In this document: one piece after another, positions 58,527 through 64,000 of the stretch | How the letters are laid out: every line of letters begins with the position of its first letter | Position numbering within the stretch: the first letter of the stretch is position 1 | From: Chrysomallon squamiferum | Lineage: Eukaryota > Mollusca > Gastropoda > Neomphalida > Peltospiridae | Length of the DNA stretch: 64,000 nt | Assembly: GCA_012295275.1 (NCBI GenBank) | Contig: CM022666.1 | Location: 15,423,440-15,487,439, forward strand | Reading direction: 5' to 3' | The notes under the pieces: generated by a model | What the model saw: only the letters and a program-made list of their open reading frames with translations | Told to the model about the DNA's origin: nothing | The model's database searches: none | Program-made: the position numbers and the translations under genes

Positions 58527-59272
58527 TAATTTCTCGACTTTTTGTTTCTTCATGTTTAATCGATGTATGACTATACTTATATTGACTGGAACTTCAGTCA
58601 ACGGAGGTAATCATCGTCATGGTTACACCATAAACAAATGTTCGTTTAACCCACGCGTGTTAAACTAAAGAATAAAACAACGAAGACTTCAGGGCCTGCT
58701 TAATAAATAGAAAAGAAGAAATCAACAAATAACTTCTTTAATATTAGTATTTGTTTGTTTATGTATGTAGTATGTATGTATATATTTACTTATTTATTTG
58801 TATCTTTAAATAAATCTACCTGTTTATGGATATATTTATGTGTATGCATTAATTAATTAATTATCTAATTAATTTATTGTTGTTGTTTTTTTTGACACCT
58901 AAAAGGAACGAGCGGAGAACAAACGAAAGAAACGTAATTTAATATTAATCCTTAGAAATTTTAAGTGAGATGTAAAAGTAAATAAATAAATAAATAAGTA
59001 AGTAAGTAAATATAATAAAAATAAGTGTGAATGAATAAACAGCAATTTGAAAAGGAGGAAAGAAGGAGGGAAAAAGAGAACTTAAAATAATGTCCTGACT
59101 AAAACCAACAACAGCATACACCACTTGAAATTTTATAACGCGGCTTTGTCTAGAAGTGACAAAGTACGATGACTCACTCAGGTTTCACAATTCAAATAAG
59201 CAGTGATCATTGGTTACACACAAACACAGGTAAAGACACGTCTTTATAGCAAGGGAGGTATATGATAAAAAA

Positions 59273-59336
59273 GGGTCGGAAGACTTTGGTCCGCGGGCCA
59301 CATCCGACCCGCGAGAGATTTTAGTCCGGCCCGCCA
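59273..59336 (+). mobile_element. hAT-like terminal fragment, right copy
   Basis: Longer version of the fragment at 57081: after CATCCGACCCGCGAGAGATT it continues TTAGTCCGGCCCGCCACCTG. The internally complementary GGCCCGC words are typical of hAT-type ends. No transposase is nearby. Confidence 0.45.
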
Positions 59337-59444
59337 CCTGAACACTTGGACATCAGTTGTTACATTAACTTCGTTGTTTTTCTTTAAACCTCCAGACCTG
59401 CTAGAATCCCTGTTTGGTGCTCAGTAATGAAGATATACCTGAGA

Positions 59445-59447
<3 letters not shown>

Positions 59448-59490
<43 letters not shown>
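59448..59490. repeat. (TG)n microsatellite
   Basis: About 21 TG units, upstream of the TRIM gene 2 promoter. Confidence 0.95.
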
Positions 59491-59492
<2 letters not shown>

Positions 59493-59630
59493 TGATACAT
59501 TTGATAGTTTGGCATTCCCCCAAAACACTGCATAACTGTCTGGCCTCCTCTCTCCAAAAGGTTGTTACGACCCTCTTTAAAAGACAGTCGTGCAACGGCG
59601 TAGTAATATTACCGCAGTGGTTAAATCAAG

Positions 59631-59640
59631 ATATATAAGG
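59631..59640 (+). promoter_or_regulatory. TATA box, TRIM gene 2
   Basis: ATATATAAGG, followed by AGATTTGAGGATTCTGCAGT, equivalent to the gene 1 element at 41264. Confidence 0.55.
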
Positions 59641-59664
59641 AGATTTGAGGATTCTGCAGTGTGG

Positions 59665-59787
59665 GACTATTTCTGCAGGACTGATATAAAAAAGACGGAG
59701 GACACTGAAGTGGATCGAGTCTCAGTTGAAGCTTAAAAGAAAATAACTGTCAACTTTATCTTAAAACAACACTGAATTTTTACTTAG
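59665..59787 (+). other. Predicted 5' UTR exon, TRIM gene 2
   Basis: From about 30 bp after the TATA box to ACTTAG|GTAAGATT. The coding exon's acceptor is ATTTTTTAG at 60960. The start is approximate. Confidence 0.45.
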
Positions 59788-60997
59788 GTAAGATTACTTT
59801 ATTATTCTTATATTATTACTGTGGTTGTTGTTGTAGTTGTAGCAGTTGTTAATGTGATGATCATGATGATTTTACTTTGTTATTAGCGTCTCCTTAATGC
59901 AGTTTTGTAGATTTATTCTGATTTCTGTTATATTGTGTTTAGTAATGTAAGAAATGAAAGTCGTTGTCCTTACTGTAAAGTCTGCTATTAGAAATAGGAT
60001 ATGTTTTACATACGTCTTCCACAGATAAAATAAAGTTCTATTTGTTATATTATTATTTCTACTATTACTACTAGCAGTAGTGATATTGTTAGTATTGTTA
60101 TCTTACTTGTTATTATTGTTATTATTGTTATTATTATTGTTATTGTTAAATTTGTTGTTGTTCCTGTTGTTGTCGTCGCGTCCTCACATTAATACACTAA
60201 TGATTTTTGCAACATTGTTTTTATTCAAGTAAGAAAATAAAGTCGCTGTCGTTACCCCAACGACTACTCTTACTAGCACTAAGATATATTTTATGTTTGT
60301 CTTCCCATAAACGTAAAAATCCATACTTCTTTGATAAACGAGTGAAGAGAAAGTTTCATTGCTTCTGTAACGAGGGGCGATCGCACGACCTGTAACGTGT
60401 GAAAGTTTTGTCTTAGATCTGAGATTCAACATGCTCCGTATTTGTGTCCGTCGTTGTCGAAGTTGTTTAGTCCTAGTTAAATTGTATTAATGACAAGGAA
60501 AAAAGAAAAAAGAAAACAAATTCTGTTTCTCACCTGATGAACGTTCGAAAGTTGTTCTTTAATTCATCACATTTTGATAACAGAATAATTCATGGACATA
60601 AAAGAAAATATCAATTTGATTTTACGTACTAGATGAACGAATCATAAATTTCACAATTTATAAAAATTTATGTAATTTAAGAACATAAGATATAATAAGA
60701 GAAACACCTTTCTACAATGTAGCAATGCTGCACGTATTTTTCAGAACACGATAGTTAATTTTCTGTCTCTTTTCACATTGTTATCGTTGTTATTGTTATG
60801 GGTCCATTTATTTATTTATCTATTATTCTTACTGTTATTTATCAATGTAATCAGTGCTAATTATAAATAAACCAGTTTGTTAAGTTCTTAAATGCTTACT
60901 CAGTAAATAATAATAATAATAATGAAATCATAATCAGCAATAATAATTTTAATTTTTTAGCCGGATCATCTCATTAACAAAGAGACGCTGTTGAACG

Positions 60998-62114
60998 ATG
61001 GCTGAAAAAGCGGCTATACCACTTACAGAGCTACAAGAGCAGTTTGCTACTTGTAGTATATGTAAGGATTCGTTTGATGAGGAAGATAAATGTCCACGTA
61101 TACTGCCGTGTTATCACACTTTCTGTACTACTTGTCTTCATAGAATCTGGAACAATTCAGAACACGGACTTGTATGTCCTAACTGTAGAAAATCGTGGCC
61201 TGTTAACAACTCCATAGAACAGTCGTTTGAGCGAAACAGAAGTGTATGCAATTTAGTGGAGTATCTGAACATGAAGAACAAACCGGACCAGTTATTATGT
61301 GAAATCTGTGAGAGAATTTCTAAAGCAACACACTGGTGCCAAGATTGTGACAATTACTTGTGTGATGAATGTCTGCTGGCTCACAAGAAAATTAAAGTTA
61401 CAAAACAACATAAAACGATTTCTTTAACAGAACTGCGTCAGACCACCTCAGATGAATATTTTCTTCAGCAGAAAGAGATGTGTAAAGTTCATGACAATAT
61501 GAAACTTGATCTGTTTTGTAAGCAGTGTTGGTCACCTATCTGTGCTGCTTGTGCTCCTGTTTCTCACAATAATCACCTAATCTGTAATTTGAAAGACATT
61601 CACGAAGAGAAGAAACGTTACATCATGAGCGAACTAAACAAGTTACAAGCCTCAAAAGACGTTTCAGAACAACACAGCAAGAAACTGAAGAAAGAAAACA
61701 GAAAACTGGATGGACGCAAAGCACATCTCTTGAAAACAATTGATGACTCGTATGACACAATCATAGCAAAATTATCGCAGAGAAAGGATCAGATGAAACA
61801 AGATGTTGTTTCCAATATAGCCAAACAAAAAGCTGTGCGAGATAAACAGATAAAAGTGATTGCTGAGTCACAACGTGAAAAGAACGATCATGTTCTATAC
61901 TGTCAACAGGCGATGCAGTTTGCACGAGGTGGAGAGTTTCTACAGATGTGTGAGTCTCTAGAAAAGAGGATTCAGTCTCTAACTGAAAGTCTACAGCTGG
62001 TTGATATTCCCATGCAGCAAATCACCTTGGACGACACGTTTCAACAAGTCAACAAAGTGTTGGAGAGAAGTGTTACTTTGTATGATGGCATAATTTTCAA
62101 GGAGGACGATACAG
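60998..62114 (+). CDS. TRIM-family protein 2, first coding exon (RING, B-boxes, coiled coil)
   Basis: Paralogue of the exon at 42769, with the same length (1,117 nt) and the same donor (GATACAG|GTATGA). By my count about 60 of 372 residues differ (about 84% identity). RING ligands are all kept (CSIC, LPCYHTFCTTC, CPNC), as are B-box1-like (LLCEICERISKATHWCQDC) and B-box2 (CKVHDN, LFCKQC, ICAAC, HNNH). Differences cluster in the RING tail, the B-boxes and the joins between them, including RRRC to RKSW after the RING; the coiled coil is better conserved. The 5' UTR part of the exon starts at 60961. It lies about 18.2 kb downstream of gene 1 in the same orientation. Confidence 0.93.
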
Positions 62115-62348
62115 GTATGAATTTTAATGCTAATGATAATAATAAATGTGAAGGTAGGGAAGCTATTGGATCTCTCCGAAACGAATTCATTCGGTTAATT
62201 AATATATTCCTGTAGATTATTTGTATTAAAAAGATATATGTATTGTTAGTGAACATCGGAACGTGACATTTTGTTTTTGGTATTTACCCGCAACATCATG
62301 TGTAATACATCTATTTTTAGCCTAACATTGCAAACACTTATGTTTCAG

Positions 62349-62398
62349 CCGCCAAAAACCCAATGACTTTAGATAAAGTGTTAGAAGAAGTTCACTGA
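62349..62398 (+). CDS. TRIM 2, possible alternative terminal exon
   Basis: Same position, phase and length as 44116-44165: TATGTTTCAG acceptor, then AAKNPMTLDKVLEEVH and TGA. Two amino-acid changes and no frame damage relative to gene 1. This supports a real SPRY-less isoform, but it remains inferred. Confidence 0.45.
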
Positions 62399-63316
62399 AA
62401 ATATTCCGGTCTATTTATTCAGTGTACTAGTTACTTATTAAACGGTCTGAAAGTAAACAGTTCAAACTCTCATACCGACATGATAAGAAAATTGACTCGG
62501 TGCGCATGCGTGATATACACTGAATCGTTGACTGATGGGGCAACATTGCTGTGATGGTCGGAAATATAGTTGTTCTATGAACATTGTCTACAAATATCTT
62601 TGAAAGTATAGAACAGGTCTGCATAGTGAATGTCAAATGATGGACACCTACCAGTAAAAGAATGCTACTAAATGTAAGAGATATAAATCGGATCTTTAAT
62701 AATAACTGTTACAGATTTCCTAATGTGTTATACAATTTTAGCTTTAATACAGTAGCAAATAAAAAACATAATAAATAATTGTGGAAAAGAAAAACAATAG
62801 TTTGGCTTTTACTCCAAACACTTTTTGATTAATATTAGTTAGATGCTGATCGGCATCGCATACAATTTTATTTTATGTATAAAACAATTTCGAGGTACAT
62901 GCGTAGCTTTACACTGATTACAACGTTAATTTGAAAATATACAGCAGTTGAATAATGAAAAGGTAAGTTATTATTATGGTTACTACGGTAGATTTTATTT
63001 CTACGTAAGCTGACCTACTTATAACATCGAGTCGCGTGTCTTGTCTGGTTCGAGCACATTTTGAGAAGCGAACATCGAGGCGGTATTTTTCATTGTTAAC
63101 AGGTTCACAAATTTTGAATGAATTTATAGATTTTGTATAGATAAGTAGATAACGTGTTTTCAGTTTAATTAGGTAGTTAATATTTTAATAGTTCTGTCAT
63201 TCAGTATTTTTATTTTTCACACTTCTATTCCTAATTTGTAAAGTAATAAAAAGTTTTACTACTAATTTTTCATTTTGTAAAAACACTACTAGTATTACTT
63301 CTGATTTTACAGTTGT

Positions 63317-63317
<1 letters not shown>

Positions 63318-63382
<65 letters not shown>
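63318..63382. repeat. (AAT)n microsatellite before the TRIM 2 linker exon
   Basis: About 21 AAT units ending directly at the ATATTTACAG acceptor, as in gene 1 (45078-45160). Confidence 0.95.
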
Positions 63383-63383
<1 letters not shown>

Positions 63384-63390
63384 TTTACAG

Positions 63391-63468
63391 AATCACCTGA
63401 AACAAGAAAACTTCTGTGTTTAAAACCTGAACCTGTCAGTCACAGAGGAATCTACAGAGAAGTTTCAT
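63391..63468 (+). CDS. TRIM 2, linker exon
   Basis: 78 nt, same phases and splice sites as 45169-45246. Encodes ESPETRKLLCLKPEPVSHRG and IYREVS; Asp to His and His to Tyr are the only changes I see. Confidence 0.82.
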
Positions 63469-63805
63469 GTAAGTAACAATTTTTATTTATTTACTTCTAA
63501 ATATAATAATGATGATAAAAATACATGATGATAATGTTGATAAAGACAACAATAATAATAACAATAAATAATCTTTAAAAAAAAAAAAAATTAATTATCA
63601 GTTGTGTATATTGAAAGTAAACAACATTATAATAAAATTTAAATGTAGAATTAAATTATTTTAATAAAACATTTTATTTATTTACTTTCATTTTTTAAGT
63701 GTAAAAACACAAGTTTTAAAATTGTATTTGATTGTTAACAATTGTATAAAGTGACAGTGCAGTTTGTAAAAGTGAAATATTTAACAACATATTTTATTTT
63801 CACAG

Positions 63806-64000
63806 TGACACCAATGAAGTTTTCAGAAAAAACACTAAACTGGGAGACATGTTGTATTAATGAAAACAAGGAATTAGTTAACAAAAGATCTGTAGAAGAA
63901 AACCAAAATGAAGACAGGATGAAAGTTATGAGTGGAGTAACAGGTGACAGAAGTTTTACAGAAAACAAATGTTACATTTGGGAAAGTGAAATAACCTGTC
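63806..64000 (+). CDS. TRIM 2, SPRY-like exon, cut by the window edge
   Basis: After TTTTCACAG, the frame is open to the end of the window: LTPMKFSEKTLNWETCCINE, MSGVTGDRSFTENKCYIWES and EITC, matching the start of 45583-46229. The rest of the domain and the stop codon lie beyond 64000. Confidence 0.85.

Larger units (their letters stand above)
58333..60330. repeat. 2-kb duplicated block, right copy (after the gap)
   Basis: Counterpart of 56160-58132, continuous with TRIM gene 2. It differs by small indels, by microsatellite lengths and by about 120 extra bp (59325-59447) after the hAT-like end. Confidence 0.85.

Overview
This is a window of AT-rich animal nuclear DNA, dense in introns and microsatellites. 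A mollusc, probably a gastropod, fits best. The reasons are the very frequent (ATT)n, (TC)n/(GA)n and (CA)n tracts, degenerate copies of a tRNA-headed SINE of a type I recognise from mollusc genomes, and the style of the TRIM, TNF-like and EF-hand proteins. The species call is an inference. Nothing here looks bacterial or viral.

Layout. (1) 1-6.7 kb: the last two coding exons of an EF-hand calcium-binding protein on the + strand. A complete small gene on the - strand is nested in the intron between them: three exons, one of only 19 nt, encoding a secreted TNF-like jelly-roll ligand. (2) 6.7-12.9 kb: non-coding, mostly simple repeats plus a degenerate tandem repeat in the 3' flank of the next gene. 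(3) 12,872-34,032, - strand: a complete flavin monoamine oxidase (MAO) gene. I reconstructed 15 coding positions with matching splice phases and 519 residues, including the FAD dinucleotide motif, the covalent-flavin Cys, the aromatic-cage Tyr pair and a C-terminal membrane anchor. Its sixth exon is present in three tandem versions, each exactly 142 nt and each with the same splice phases. Because 142 is not a multiple of 3, only one can be used per transcript. These exons encode much of the substrate cavity, so the locus looks like one gene that makes three MAOs. This is the most interesting system in the window. (4) 34-41 kb: non-coding, with diverged copies of repeat modules that recur further on. 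(5) 41.2-46.3 kb: TRIM gene 1 on the + strand (RING, two B-boxes, coiled coil, PRY/SPRY-like C-terminus), with TATA promoter, 5' UTR exon, three coding exons and a possible alternative terminal exon. (6) 46.4-60.4 kb: a mosaic of diverged duplicated modules, a broken gene fragment, an orphan TRIM-type promoter, a 200-N assembly gap and a duplicated 2-kb block flanking that gap. (7) 59.6-64 kb: TRIM gene 2, a paralogue about 18.2 kb downstream of gene 1 in the same orientation, running off the window inside its last exon.

The genes are independent eukaryotic units, not an operon. MAO acts in amine turnover at the mitochondrial outer membrane. The two TRIM genes are a young tandem pair of predicted E3 ubiquitin ligases, and the TNF-like gene is a predicted secreted cytokine; both of these families are often linked to innate immunity, but nothing in the sequence proves that role here. 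All coordinates come from reading by eye. Exon models rest on splice consensus, phase arithmetic and family resemblance, with no transcript data.
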